Shown here in pieces: positions 26,029 to 34,977 of a stretch of 64,000 nt of DNA; the stretch's first letter is position 1; each line of letters begins with the position of its first letter. The notes beneath the pieces are model-generated. The model saw nothing but the letters and a program-made list of their open reading frames with translations. It was not told the origin of the DNA and did not search any database. A program made the position numbers and the translations under genes. The stretch is from the NCBI GenBank assembly GCA_028703175.1, contig JAQVNJ010000006.1:1-64000 (forward strand). Reading direction: 5' to 3'. The DNA comes from JAAYCB01 sp012744395 (GTDB lineage Bacteria > Planctomycetota > Planctomycetia > Pirellulales > Thermoguttaceae).

Positions 26029-27117
26029 ATGCAACCCACGCCCGAGTTCATTTTTGCCACCTGCCAGATTGGCGCGGAACCGGCCCTGAAAGCCGAGATT
26101 CAACGATCCCGGCCGGATTTCCGGTTCGCCTTCTCGCGTCCCGGTTTTCTGACATTCAAGCTGCCCGAGGGGCATGGGCTGGCCGCGGATTTCGATCTGA
26201 GGAGCACGTTTGCCCGCGCCTACGGGTTTTCGCTCGGGCCGATCGCCGGCCCCGCGTTCGACGCGATGGCCGCCGAGGTCTGGCGGCTCTACGGCTCCCG
26301 GCCGGCCGGCGCGGTCCATGTCTGGCAGCGAGACCTCGACATCGCCGGCCGTCATGGCTATGTACCGGCCCTGACCTGCGGCGCGATCGAGGCCCGCGCA
26401 GCGATCCTCAAGGCGTGCCCGGATGAGAAGTTGGCGGCCGGCCTCAGGGGGCCGTTCGACGAGGCGAAGCAGGGCGCGTTCGTCCTCGACTGCATCCTCG
26501 TCGAGCCCAACAAGTGGTGGCTTGGCCACCATCGCGCAACAGGCCCCTGTTCGCGCTTCGCGGGCGGCATGTTCCTGATCGAGCCGCGGCAGCCGCCGAT
26601 CTCTCGGGCGTGGTACAAAGTGCACGAAGCGCTTGCCTGGTCGCGGCTTCCCATTCCACCGGGTTCGCGGATTGCCGATCTGGGCAGCGCGCCGGGGGGC
26701 ACGAGCCAGGCATTGCTCGAGCTGGGGCACTGGGTGCTGGGGATCGATCCGGCCGAGATGTCCGGCCGAATCTTGCAGCACCCGCGGTTCACCCACTTGC
26801 GGCTCCGCACAACACAGGTCCGCCGCCGCGCGTTTCGCAACGTCCACTGGCTGCTCTCCGACATGAGCGTCGCGCCGGACTACACGCTCGACGCGGCCGA
26901 ATCGATCGTCCTCCGCAGGGACGTGCGGATTCACGGGATGCTGCTGACTCTGAAGCTGATGGAGTGGCGGCTTTGCGAACAGCTTGGCGACTACGTGCGG
27001 CGCGTGCGGAGTTGGGGATTCGATCGCGTCTGGACTCGCCAACTCGCGCACAACCGGCGGGAAATCTGCCTGGCAGCCTTGAAAGGCCGGGCAAATTCTC
27101 CATCCAACGCCGATTAG
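26029..27117 (+). CDS. RlmM/FtsJ-like SAM-dependent RNA 2'-O-methyltransferase
   Basis: A 362-residue protein. The N-terminal ~170 residues look like the THUMP-containing region of RlmM-type enzymes (FIFATCQIGAEPALKAEI). The C-terminal half is a Rossmann methyltransferase with the SAM motif IADLGSAPGGTSQALL (about 224) and the later LGIDPAEMS and LLSDMSVAP segments. It probably methylates a ribose in 23S rRNA, as E. coli RlmM does at C2498; the target is inferred from family resemblance only. GGAAGACGAG precedes the ATG. It is divergent from the disordered protein gene. Confidence 0.7.
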   Translation: MQPTPEFIFATCQIGAEPALKAEIQRSRPDFRFAFSRPGFLTFKLPEGHGLAADFDLRSTFARAYGFSLGPIAGPAFDAMAAEVWRLYGSRPAGAVHVWQRDLDIAGRHGYVPALTCGAIEARAAILKACPDEKLAAGLRGPFDEAKQGAFVLDCILVEPNKWWLGHHRATGPCSRFAGGMFLIEPRQPPISRAWYKVHEALAWSRLPIPPGSRIADLGSAPGGTSQALLELGHWVLGIDPAEMSGRILQHPRFTHLRLRTTQVRRRAFRNVHWLLSDMSVAPDYTLDAAESIVLRRDVRIHGMLLTLKLMEWRLCEQLGDYVRRVRSWGFDRVWTRQLAHNRREICLAALKGRANSPSNAD

Positions 27118-27253
27118 ATCGATATTACGGTTTGAGAACGCCCGATTGGCGAATAGAATACGCGGACCCGTCTGGATGCCGAAATCATAAGCCATGCACG
27201 ATGTGTTTTGACGTCCGCTGCCCCCGCATGGCGCGCGGTTCAGGAGTTGCCCT

Positions 27254-29335
27254 ATGACCTGCCTGGCACGGCCATTCATCTTCAGCCTGCTGCTAATGCT
27301 TGCCGGTTTGCCGGCACGTTGGATTCTTGGGTCTTCCGCCGAGATGTGCCAACCCACCGAGGCCGATTGCGGCGCTCCGCAGGTCGGAGCGCCCAACGCG
27401 CCGGGCATGGTCGCCCTGATGCAGCAGGAAATACTCGAAGGATTCCGCCAGCGGCGGATCGAGTCGGACTTCGCCCGCTTTCAGGCATTTGCGCGCCACA
27501 AGCTGGATACGACCGCGGGCGGTTACCGCGGCGGCGAGGTGACCGGCATCTGCCGCCTCGGCTGGTTCGACCACATGCTCCGCAACGTGATCGAGGCGCC
27601 CGCCGAGGCCGAGCGGTTCACGCGGAGCTTGCACGAGTCCTTCTTGAAGGGGCACGAGGGATTCGACGAGGTGCTGTGCCAGGCAGCCGTCAAATTGGAC
27701 CTTCGCCAGCGCGAGCCGCGGCGGTTCAATCCAATCGATTCGCCGCGGGCGGCGCTCGACCAGGTGCGGCGCTCGTTGATCGAATCGCAGGCGGCGTTCG
27801 CCGCCGCGCTGGAGCCGCTCAGCCGGAGCGAAATCCGGCTCGTCGCCGACAGTTCGTATTCGATCTTCACGACCAGCGCCAACAACGGCCATACGCTGCC
27901 CAACCGGTCCACGGCGCGGACGATCTGTGAACTGATCAAGAAAATGAACCGCGAGAAGCTGCACGATGCCGCCGCGGCCCTGGTTCCTCTCTGCGACCGC
28001 GGGCTGCTCGATCAGCTTGGCGAGTTCTCCACGGAACAGACGACCATGGTGGAGGGAGCCTCAGGGACGATCCTTGCCCGGATTGCGACCGCCGCCGGCG
28101 ATATCGTGATCGGCGGCCGCGGGGCCAACACGTATCAGCTCGACGCCATGGAGGGCGTCAGCGCCGTGATCGACCTCGGCGGCGACGATGTCTACCAGGA
28201 AGGGAGCGTCTCGCTGGCGCGGCCCCTGCTGGTGATCCTCGATCTTGGCGGGAACGACACGTATCAAGGGTCGAAGCCGGGCATCCAGGGCGGCGCTCTG
28301 TTGGGCGTGTCGATGCTCGTCGACGTCGAAGGCGACGACGTCTACCAGGCCAAGGACATCGCGCAAGGATCGGCCCTCGCGGGCGCGGGAATCTTGATCG
28401 ACTACGCGGGCGACGATACGTACGTCGGGCTGCGGCGAGTCCAAGGGCATGCCCTGGGCGGGATCGGCGTGATCTGGGACCAGGAGGGCAACGACCGCTA
28501 TCACGCCGCCATGTGGGCGCAGGGGTTCGGCAACCCGCTGGGGTTCGGAGTCCTGGAGGACACCGCGGGCGACGATACGTACTACTGCGGCGGACTGTAC
28601 TACGACTCCTATCCCGAAACGCCCGGCTACGAGGGATGGGGCCAAGGGATTGGCGCCGGTCTGCGCGACGTGGCCGATGGCGGGATCGGCGTGATCCTCG
28701 ACGGCGGAGGCGACGACACGTACGAGTTCGACTACATCGCCCACGGCGGCGGATACTGGCTCGGCCTGGGTTTCGCCCGCGATTTCGGTGGAGATGACAA
28801 GCGGCTCGGGGCCACGCGAAAGATGTACAACGGCGGCGCTCGCCGGGAGCGCAGCTTCCAGCGGTTCAGCAACGGGTTCGGCTGCCACTACGCCCTCGGG
28901 TTCCTGATTGACGACGCGGGGGACGATACGTACGGCGGGACGATCATGGGCCTGGGATTTGCCTGGGACTGCGCGGCGGCCTACCTGATGGACTTTGGCG
29001 GCAACGACCGCTACGAAGCGACCGGCGGCGGCACCCAGGGCCAGGGCCGGCAGGCGGGCTTGGGCGTCCTGTTCGACTACGACGGCGACGACGTCTATCT
29101 CGGATCGGGGCAAGGCCTGGCGACGGCCCAAATCAGCTACCATTCGATGCCCAGCTGCGGCGGCAACTTCAGCTTCGTGATCGACTACGGCGGAACCGAT
29201 CAATATGGCTGCCGGGCCAGGAATAACAGCTACAACAAGCGCGGCAACAACGGCTTCGTGATCGACCGGCCACGGAACGGAAGTTCCACGGAGACGGTCG
29301 GCGCGACGAACAAGCAGGCGACGCCCGGCGATTGA
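27254..29335 (+). CDS. Secreted protein with twelve G-D/N-D-x-Y repeats
   Basis: 693 residues with an N-terminal signal peptide (about 1-29) and CAGGAG seven bases before the ATG. Residues ~30-270 are helical and unassigned. From ~290 to 665 there are about twelve repeats of the form h-h-D-x-x-G-[DN]-D-x-Y (for example VIDLGGDDVYQ, ILDLGGNDTYQ, LIDDAGDDTYG, LMDFGGNDRYE), spaced 24-50 residues apart and separated by Gly-rich turns. The pattern recalls calcium-binding parallel-beta-roll repeats but is not the canonical RTX GGxGxDxLx. It is probably a periplasmic or surface protein that binds Ca2+; no enzyme domain recognised. Confidence 0.7.
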   Translation: MTCLARPFIFSLLLMLAGLPARWILGSSAEMCQPTEADCGAPQVGAPNAPGMVALMQQEILEGFRQRRIESDFARFQAFARHKLDTTAGGYRGGEVTGICRLGWFDHMLRNVIEAPAEAERFTRSLHESFLKGHEGFDEVLCQAAVKLDLRQREPRRFNPIDSPRAALDQVRRSLIESQAAFAAALEPLSRSEIRLVADSSYSIFTTSANNGHTLPNRSTARTICELIKKMNREKLHDAAAALVPLCDRGLLDQLGEFSTEQTTMVEGASGTILARIATAAGDIVIGGRGANTYQLDAMEGVSAVIDLGGDDVYQEGSVSLARPLLVILDLGGNDTYQGSKPGIQGGALLGVSMLVDVEGDDVYQAKDIAQGSALAGAGILIDYAGDDTYVGLRRVQGHALGGIGVIWDQEGNDRYHAAMWAQGFGNPLGFGVLEDTAGDDTYYCGGLYYDSYPETPGYEGWGQGIGAGLRDVADGGIGVILDGGGDDTYEFDYIAHGGGYWLGLGFARDFGGDDKRLGATRKMYNGGARRERSFQRFSNGFGCHYALGFLIDDAGDDTYGGTIMGLGFAWDCAAAYLMDFGGNDRYEATGGGTQGQGRQAGLGVLFDYDGDDVYLGSGQGLATAQISYHSMPSCGGNFSFVIDYGGTDQYGCRARNNSYNKRGNNGFVIDRPRNGSSTETVGATNKQATPGD

Positions 29336-29378
29336 GTCCGGCCGCGCTGGCGTCCCCTCATCCACCAGGAGAAATCGC

Positions 29379-30668
29379 ATGTCGCGATGCGCTTTTTGCG
29401 TCCTTTCCGGCACGGTCCTGCTGATCCTGGCTGCCGCTCGACCCGCGCCCGGCCAGCAGCCAGGAACCGGAACGGAACCGGCACCGGCGGCCGAGAACCG
29501 ACCGGCCGATCCAGCCATTTCGCCGGCGGCCGAAATCGGCGCGGAGAAGTCGTCTTCCCAGGGGCAAGACGCCGAGGCGCGGCCCGGCGCGGACGCGCAG
29601 GAACCGAACCAGGCGGCGCCCAAGACGCCAGCGCCGCTCCGCGGCGAAATGCTGGCGCTCCGCAACCAGTTGCGCGGCAACCTGGCACGGCTCTACGCCC
29701 GGCCGCTGAACACCCGCGACCACTTGCCCGGGGAAATCATCGCGTTCTGCCAAGCCTTTGGGCACAGCGCCGAAATCCTCCTCGGTGCCGGGGCGAGCCG
29801 GCCGGTCAACGCCGTCGGCGCGCTCTGCTGGAATTATCCGTGCGGCGGCTATCGCCTGCTCCGCACCGATGGGAGCGAGATCATCGCCCGGGTCGGCTAC
29901 GGTTATCAGCGGCGGCCGGGGCAGTTCCTGGCGATGCTGGCCGGCAACGGGGTGCCGCCGGCCTACGAGATCCGAATTGGCGAGCGGAAGGCCTCCGTTG
30001 CCGATCTGATTGCCGCGGAAAAGGCCGCCTGCCTCGAAGGTGCGGATCTGTCCGGGACGCTGTTCGGGCTCGCCTTCTATGCCGAGCTGGGCGAAACCTG
30101 GCGGAATGCCCAGGGAGATGCCTGGTCCGTCGAGCGGCTCGTTGACGAGGAGCTTGGCCGCAGCGCCGATCCGTCCAGCGTCGCCGTGATCGACCGGCTC
30201 GCTGGACTGAGCTTTGCCATCGAGCGTCTCGGCGACGAAGCGTGGACGGATGCGGGCTTGCCTGCCCGGGTCAAGGCGCACATCGCCGAGTGCCAGGACT
30301 TCGCACTCCGCCTTCAAAACAACAATGGAAGCTGGCACCCGGATTTCTTCGCCCGCCAAGGCACGAGCAATAACTTGGCCGGATCGCTGCGCGCCAGCGG
30401 CGCGATCCTCGCCTGGCTGGCGTCTTCCCTGCCGGAGGAGAGGCTCGGCGATCCGCGCCTGATTCGCAGCCTTCAGTACGTCAACCAGCAGATCGCCTCG
30501 CGTGCGTCGTCGCGGACGGCGGCTCCGGCATCGGCGCTGGATGTTCTGGCGTTGATGAGCGGCGCCCGCGCGATCTCGCTGTACGATGGGCGGTATTTCG
30601 CGCCGCGGATCCCGCCCGAACCGCGCTCCGAGCAGGCCGATCCCGCTCCAAGCACGGCGGCGCGGTGA
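29379..30668 (+). CDS. Exported hypothetical protein with possible alpha/alpha-toroid domain
   Basis: 429 residues with a signal peptide (about 1-25, ending near PAPGQQ) and an ~60-residue Pro/Ala/Glu-rich linker, then a globular ~330-residue domain (about 85-410). The segment FALRLQNNNGSWHPDFF resembles the QNxxGSW repeats of prenyltransferase/terpene-cyclase-like toroids, but only one clear copy is seen. Starts 43 bases after the repeat protein on the same strand, so the two may be co-transcribed. Function unknown. Confidence 0.6.
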   Translation: MSRCAFCVLSGTVLLILAAARPAPGQQPGTGTEPAPAAENRPADPAISPAAEIGAEKSSSQGQDAEARPGADAQEPNQAAPKTPAPLRGEMLALRNQLRGNLARLYARPLNTRDHLPGEIIAFCQAFGHSAEILLGAGASRPVNAVGALCWNYPCGGYRLLRTDGSEIIARVGYGYQRRPGQFLAMLAGNGVPPAYEIRIGERKASVADLIAAEKAACLEGADLSGTLFGLAFYAELGETWRNAQGDAWSVERLVDEELGRSADPSSVAVIDRLAGLSFAIERLGDEAWTDAGLPARVKAHIAECQDFALRLQNNNGSWHPDFFARQGTSNNLAGSLRASGAILAWLASSLPEERLGDPRLIRSLQYVNQQIASRASSRTAAPASALDVLALMSGARAISLYDGRYFAPRIPPEPRSEQADPAPSTAAR

Positions 30669-30692
30669 GGGGGGGACGGTTCCCTCGCGGCC

Positions 30693-31484
30693 TCAGTGCA
30701 GCGTCCCGGAATAGTGCTTGCCCAACCCCTCCGCCGTTTCGAGGATCAACGCCCCGTCCGCGGCGATTCCCCGGCAGATCCCCTCGTGCACCTCGGCGCC
30801 CCGGCGGAGCCGAAGATGCAGCCCTCGCTGGAGACAGAGCCGATCGGCCGCTTCCGCGACCAGGTTTGCCTGCCCAGGCAGGCAGCCGAACCAGTGATCC
30901 CAGCGTTGCAGCCAGCCGACCAACAGCTCGGTGTGGTCGTGGCAGGTGGCGGTCCGGTCGCATAGCGTGGCGATTCTGTCCTGCAATTCCGCGGGGACGT
31001 CGCTGAGCCGGCTGTTGGTGTTGACGCCAACTCCGATAACCAGCCGGTTGGCCGTCGGCGCCTCGACGAGAATTCCGGCGAGTTTCCGCCCCTCCACGCA
31101 AACGTCGTTGGGCCACTCTAGCCCGACGGTTCGCGGCGCGAGCCGCGGCGCGAGCACCTCGACAAGCGCCACCCCGGCGGCCAGCGCGGTGACGGGCACC
31201 CGCGCCCTCCCGCCCGTCCAATGCTCGAGGCTGACAAGCAGGCTGAATGCGAGGCTCTGCGGGCCCGTCCACCACGAACGGGCGCCGCGCCCCCGTCCGG
31301 ACGACTGCTGATTGGCCACGACGAGCAGCGGCAGCGGTGGCTCCTCCTCCTGCCGGGCGATCTGCTTGGCCCGATCATTGGTCGACTCCAACCGCTCGTG
31401 GTGTTCCGCGGTTGCCACGAGCTTCTCGGAGACGATCCGCTGAACGTCGACGGTCAGTGCTGGAGGCCTCGGAGGTCTGGGCAA
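30693..31484 (-). CDS. birA: Biotin--[acetyl-CoA carboxylase] ligase
   Basis: Attaches biotin to the carboxyl-carrier protein of biotin enzymes via biotinyl-AMP. The 263-residue single-domain (group I) BirA lacks the N-terminal DNA-binding domain, so it should not repress biotin genes. Motifs: ESTNDRAK (about 34), QQSSGRGRGARSW (about 60), EWPNDVCVEGRKLAGILVE (about 123) and GVGVNTN. The start is a TTG at 31484 preceded by AAGGGAG. Convergent with the upstream hypothetical, and close to divergent with the envelope-protein gene at 31697. Confidence 0.93.
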   Translation of the reverse strand: MPRPPRPPALTVDVQRIVSEKLVATAEHHERLESTNDRAKQIARQEEEPPLPLLVVANQQSSGRGRGARSWWTGPQSLAFSLLVSLEHWTGGRARVPVTALAAGVALVEVLAPRLAPRTVGLEWPNDVCVEGRKLAGILVEAPTANRLVIGVGVNTNSRLSDVPAELQDRIATLCDRTATCHDHTELLVGWLQRWDHWFGCLPGQANLVAEAADRLCLQRGLHLRLRRGAEVHEGICRGIAADGALILETAEGLGKHYSGTLH

Positions 31485-31696
31485 CGCAGCGATCTCCCTT
31501 GGGGACTGTTGGATATCCCGTGGCCCGCCGGTTTCCCAGTCTGCGCCGTATCCGCAGACGCCCTCAGCGCAGCACCTTTCGCGGGTTGAAGCAACCGATC
31601 TTGACCCGATCGGCTCTGCCTGTTATTGAAACCTCCCCGCGTGGAAATTCCAACTGCAATCGGCGTCTGGCCACGCAAATCTTTGAGGATTTTGTC

Positions 31697-33004
31697 GTGA
31701 GAATCGCCTCTTTTCTGGGTCTGGCGGCCACGGCCTGCGTTCTGTGGGTATCGCAGGCTCACGCGCAACGGGTCCAGTTCCCGACAAAACTCCCGCTCAA
31801 CTCAGCGACGGCGCCGAGCGGATGGGGCTCGAGCTATCCGGTGGCCCAGTATCCGGCGACGGGCGGTTACGCGGCGCCCCCGGCATCCGCCTCTCCGTAT
31901 CCCGGTTCGACGTATGCTGCGCCGCCCGTCGCGTCTCCGGCCGCGCCGCCGCCTGGCGCAACCTATGGCGTCAACCCGGCATACCAGGCCCCCAATTACG
32001 CAGCGCCCGGCTACAGCTACCCGCCCGGAGTCGCACCCGGCTATGCACCCTCCGGCCCGACGGCGACCTTCCAAGGCACGATCACGGCGCCGCCGGCGGT
32101 CGGCTGGGACCCGTATGCGACGCCGGGCGTCCAGGCGCCGGCCCTGTTGCCCGCCGATCCCTATCTGCCGGGCGCGCCGCACTGGCCGTGCCCGCCAGGG
32201 GGCGGCTACATGCAAACGATGCAGCGTTTCATGGATCAGTTTGGCGTCGATTACACGTGGATGCCCGGCAATGGTCCGGAGGAACTCGGCCTGCACGAGG
32301 CGGATTTGAGCGCTACTTTTGCGATCCCGTTTCTCCACAACCCGCACACCCCGCTCCTGATCACGCCCGGCTTCGCCACCACCTGGTGGAATGGCCCCTC
32401 TCCGCCGCATCCGCCCAATCCGGAGTTTCCATCGCGGTTCTACGCGGCCTATCTCGACTCGGCCTGGAATCCCCAGATCACGCCCGTGCTGGGTGGAGAA
32501 CTCGCCGCTCGGATCGGCGTGTATTCGGATTTCCGCCACGTGACGGTCGACAGCATCCGCTACCAGGGCAAGGGCTACGTCTCGCTGTCGATTTCGCCCA
32601 ACATGACGGTCAAGGCGGGCGTCCAGTATCTCGATCGGCAACACATCAAGCTTTTGCCGGCAGGCGGCCTGATCTGGACTCCGAACGCCGACACGCGATT
32701 CGCCATCGTCTTCCCCGACCCGAAGTTGGCCTGGCGGCTTCACCGCATCGGCAATGCCGACTGGTGGTTCTACGGGCGCGGCGAGTATGGCGGCGATTCA
32801 TGGACGATCGAGGGCCCCGGCGGCGCGATCGAGACGGACTATAACGACTTCCGGGTCGCCATCGGTCTGGAATCGGACAACCCGGGCCGTCTGGCGGGGT
32901 ATGCCGAAGTCGGCTACTCGTTCGAACGCGAGATCTTCCAGAACGGAGCGGCCACGATGAGGCCGAACTCCACCGTCTTTGTCGGCGCCGGCCTATTCTA
33001 TTGA
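31697..33004 (+). CDS. Exported envelope protein A of a paralogous pair, P/A/Y-rich N-terminus
   Basis: 435 residues from a GTG at 31697 with GAGG upstream; the signal peptide ends at SQAHAQ. Residues ~25-145 are Pro/Ala/Tyr/Gly-rich. The C-terminal ~270 residues look like a beta-barrel or beta-rich domain, ending in FVGAGLFY with a terminal aromatic, as in outer-membrane proteins. It shares with the next gene the blocks LLITPGFxTxxxxW and GGLIWTPxxDxxxxIVFPxPKLAxR. It probably sits in the outer envelope; role unknown. Confidence 0.65.
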   Translation: MRIASFLGLAATACVLWVSQAHAQRVQFPTKLPLNSATAPSGWGSSYPVAQYPATGGYAAPPASASPYPGSTYAAPPVASPAAPPPGATYGVNPAYQAPNYAAPGYSYPPGVAPGYAPSGPTATFQGTITAPPAVGWDPYATPGVQAPALLPADPYLPGAPHWPCPPGGGYMQTMQRFMDQFGVDYTWMPGNGPEELGLHEADLSATFAIPFLHNPHTPLLITPGFATTWWNGPSPPHPPNPEFPSRFYAAYLDSAWNPQITPVLGGELAARIGVYSDFRHVTVDSIRYQGKGYVSLSISPNMTVKAGVQYLDRQHIKLLPAGGLIWTPNADTRFAIVFPDPKLAWRLHRIGNADWWFYGRGEYGGDSWTIEGPGGAIETDYNDFRVAIGLESDNPGRLAGYAEVGYSFEREIFQNGAATMRPNSTVFVGAGLFY

Positions 33005-33018
33005 GCGGGCAGACTGCG

Positions 33019-34122
33019 ATGATTTCTCCGGCGTGGTGGCGATCGGCTCTGCTGGTGGTTGTCGGCGTTTGCGCGGCGTCCGCGGAGGGGCAGATTGTCT
33101 CGCTGCCGCCGGTGGCGGAGACTCCGTTTCCCGGGCGGCTCTCGTCGCATCCGGACAGCGCCGCGGAATTGCCGCAGTTCTTCGATCGCCCGCAACTGGA
33201 CATCGACCAAAGCGCGGCGGATCGCGCTCTCCCACGCGGGATCGCTCCTGGCGGCGAGGAAAGCCTCGCTCCAATCCGCGGCGCGGCATCGCTCGCCCCG
33301 GAGCAGCCGGTGGACCCGGATCGGCCGCCGGACGCTCGGGATGGCATGTTCCAGAAACTCATTTTCACCTCCGCCTACCTCGACTCGGGCGGTTCGGACG
33401 GTCTGGGAGTGACCGAACTCGACCTCCGCACGGTCCTCGCCCTGCCGATCCCTTCGCGCAAGGCCCCCCTGCTGATCACGCCCGGCTTCGGCACATATCT
33501 TCTCCAGTGGCGGCGATCGCCCGACCTGCCGTCCCAACTCCACGATGCCTACGTGCAGTTTCGCTGGATGTGCCGGATCAATCCGGCCCTGGCGACCGAC
33601 CTGGCAGTCACCCCGGGCGTGTACAGCGACTTCGAGCAGGGCAGCGACGAGGCGATCCGCCTGCCGGGCCACGCCGCGGCCCTCTGGACCTGGTCGCCCG
33701 AGTGGCAGGCGCTCCTCGGCTGCGCCTATCTCGACCGGTTGGAGACGAACATTCTGCCGATCGGCGGCCTGATCTGGACTCCGGACGAGGACGCGAAATA
33801 CGAGATCGTGTTCCCCAAGCCGAAGCTCGCGCAGCGGATTCGCTGGGGCGGAGCCTCCATGGAACAAGTGCAGGACTGGATCTATCTGTCCGGAGAGTTC
33901 GGCGGAAGCGCTTGGGCGATCCGCCGGGCGAGCGGCGCGGAGGACATCGTCGACTACCGCGATTGGCGGCTCCTCCTCGGCGTCGAGCGGAAGGCAATCG
34001 GCGGGCTGGATTACTACGGCGAGTTGGGCTACGTCTTCAACCGCAAGTTCCAGTACGCCTCCGGCAACCAGGAGTTCGAGCCCGGCGATACGTTCATGAT
34101 CCGGATCGGAGCGTTCTACTGA
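33019..34122 (+). CDS. Exported envelope protein B, paralogue of the preceding gene
   Basis: 367 residues from the ATG at 33019; an in-frame TTG at 33001 overlapping the previous stop is an alternative. A signal peptide covers ~1-25. The barrel-like C-terminal domain (about 110-367) shares LLITPGFGTYLLQW and GGLIWTPDEDAKYEIVFP with its neighbour and also ends in a terminal aromatic (MIRIGAFY). The N-terminal linker is unrelated and shorter. Tandem duplication of an envelope protein is the simplest reading. Function unknown. Confidence 0.65.
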   Translation: MISPAWWRSALLVVVGVCAASAEGQIVSLPPVAETPFPGRLSSHPDSAAELPQFFDRPQLDIDQSAADRALPRGIAPGGEESLAPIRGAASLAPEQPVDPDRPPDARDGMFQKLIFTSAYLDSGGSDGLGVTELDLRTVLALPIPSRKAPLLITPGFGTYLLQWRRSPDLPSQLHDAYVQFRWMCRINPALATDLAVTPGVYSDFEQGSDEAIRLPGHAAALWTWSPEWQALLGCAYLDRLETNILPIGGLIWTPDEDAKYEIVFPKPKLAQRIRWGGASMEQVQDWIYLSGEFGGSAWAIRRASGAEDIVDYRDWRLLLGVERKAIGGLDYYGELGYVFNRKFQYASGNQEFEPGDTFMIRIGAFY

Positions 34123-34197
34123 CCAGCCGTTTTCCGCCCATAATCCGCGTTGGTCACCCGCCGCCTGTCTTGGCCGTCCTCGCGATGTTCGCATCAG

Positions 34198-34866
34198 TCA
34201 AGATCGAAGCGGTCGGTCTCCCAGATCACGGATTCGTCCCATGCCGCCCAAGGCGAATTCAGTGATTGCGTCCGCCAAGGGAATCAACCCGGTCTCGGTG
34301 CGAGGCGCCGGGTAGCCGATGCGCCGAAGCACTTCCTGCCCCTGCTCGTGCATGACGCAGAGGGCGAGCACGAAATTGGCACATTGGCCCCGCAGTCCCG
34401 GCTCGTCGAAGTCCCCCAGCAACGCGGCGATCACGCGCTCCAACGAACGCCGCACCGGCAACATCACCTCGGCAACCAGCTCGTCAAGCGCGGCAGTGGG
34501 GTCGCGAAGTTCCCGGGCGAAAAGCCGTCCCGCATACGGGTGTGCGGCGCCGCGCAGCAAGAACAGCCGCAGCGCGAAATGCACCCAGTTCCTCAACGCG
34601 GTACGCGGATCATCGCCCGGCGAAATCTCGGGAACCCGCTCGCCATCGACCAACTGGCGGTGCGCCATGACCAGCACCTCGCGGTACAGGGCCTCCTTGG
34701 TCCCGAAGTAATGGCTGACCGCTCCCAGGTTTGCCTTCGCTTTTGCACAAATCTCCCGCACACGGGTCTCCTTGAACCCGTGGCGCGCGAACGCCTCCGC
34801 GGCCGCCGCGAGCAAGGCGGCGCGGGTCTGAACGGCATCTCTTCGCTTCGGTTGCCGGCTGGGCAT
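34198..34866 (-). CDS. TetR-family repressor of the CecR type
   Basis: 222 residues from the ATG at 34866, chosen for GAGG eight bases upstream; earlier in-frame ATGs at 34887 and 34905 have poorer sites. The N-terminal helix-turn-helix is AAEAFARHGFKETRVREIC followed by GAVSHYFGTKEALYREV. The C-terminal domain resembles the CecR/YbiH regulator family, which in E. coli controls the ybhGFSR exporter genes. Here the same gene order lies divergently next door, so local control of that operon is strongly implied. Confidence 0.85.
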   Translation of the reverse strand: MPSRQPKRRDAVQTRAALLAAAAEAFARHGFKETRVREICAKAKANLGAVSHYFGTKEALYREVLVMAHRQLVDGERVPEISPGDDPRTALRNWVHFALRLFLLRGAAHPYAGRLFARELRDPTAALDELVAEVMLPVRRSLERVIAALLGDFDEPGLRGQCANFVLALCVMHEQGQEVLRRIGYPAPRTETGLIPLADAITEFALGGMGRIRDLGDRPLRS

Positions 34867-34932
34867 CCGGGTGACCTCGGATGGCATACAGGAGTTTGAC
34901 ATCATCTCCAGGCTGCCGTATACTTCAGTAAG

Positions 34933-34948
34933 TCATACAATTGTATGA
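34933..34948. promoter_or_regulatory. Perfect 16-bp palindrome, likely TetR operator
   Basis: TCATACAATTGTATGA is a perfect inverted repeat in the 111-base divergent gap between the TetR gene and ybhG. It overlaps a TATGAT hexamer (34944-34949) that could be the -10 of the exporter operon, so binding would block transcription and could also autoregulate the repressor. The sequence is AT-rich against a GC-rich background. Confidence 0.7.
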
Positions 34949-34977
34949 TATAAGGAACGGCAAATCAAGAGACGCAG

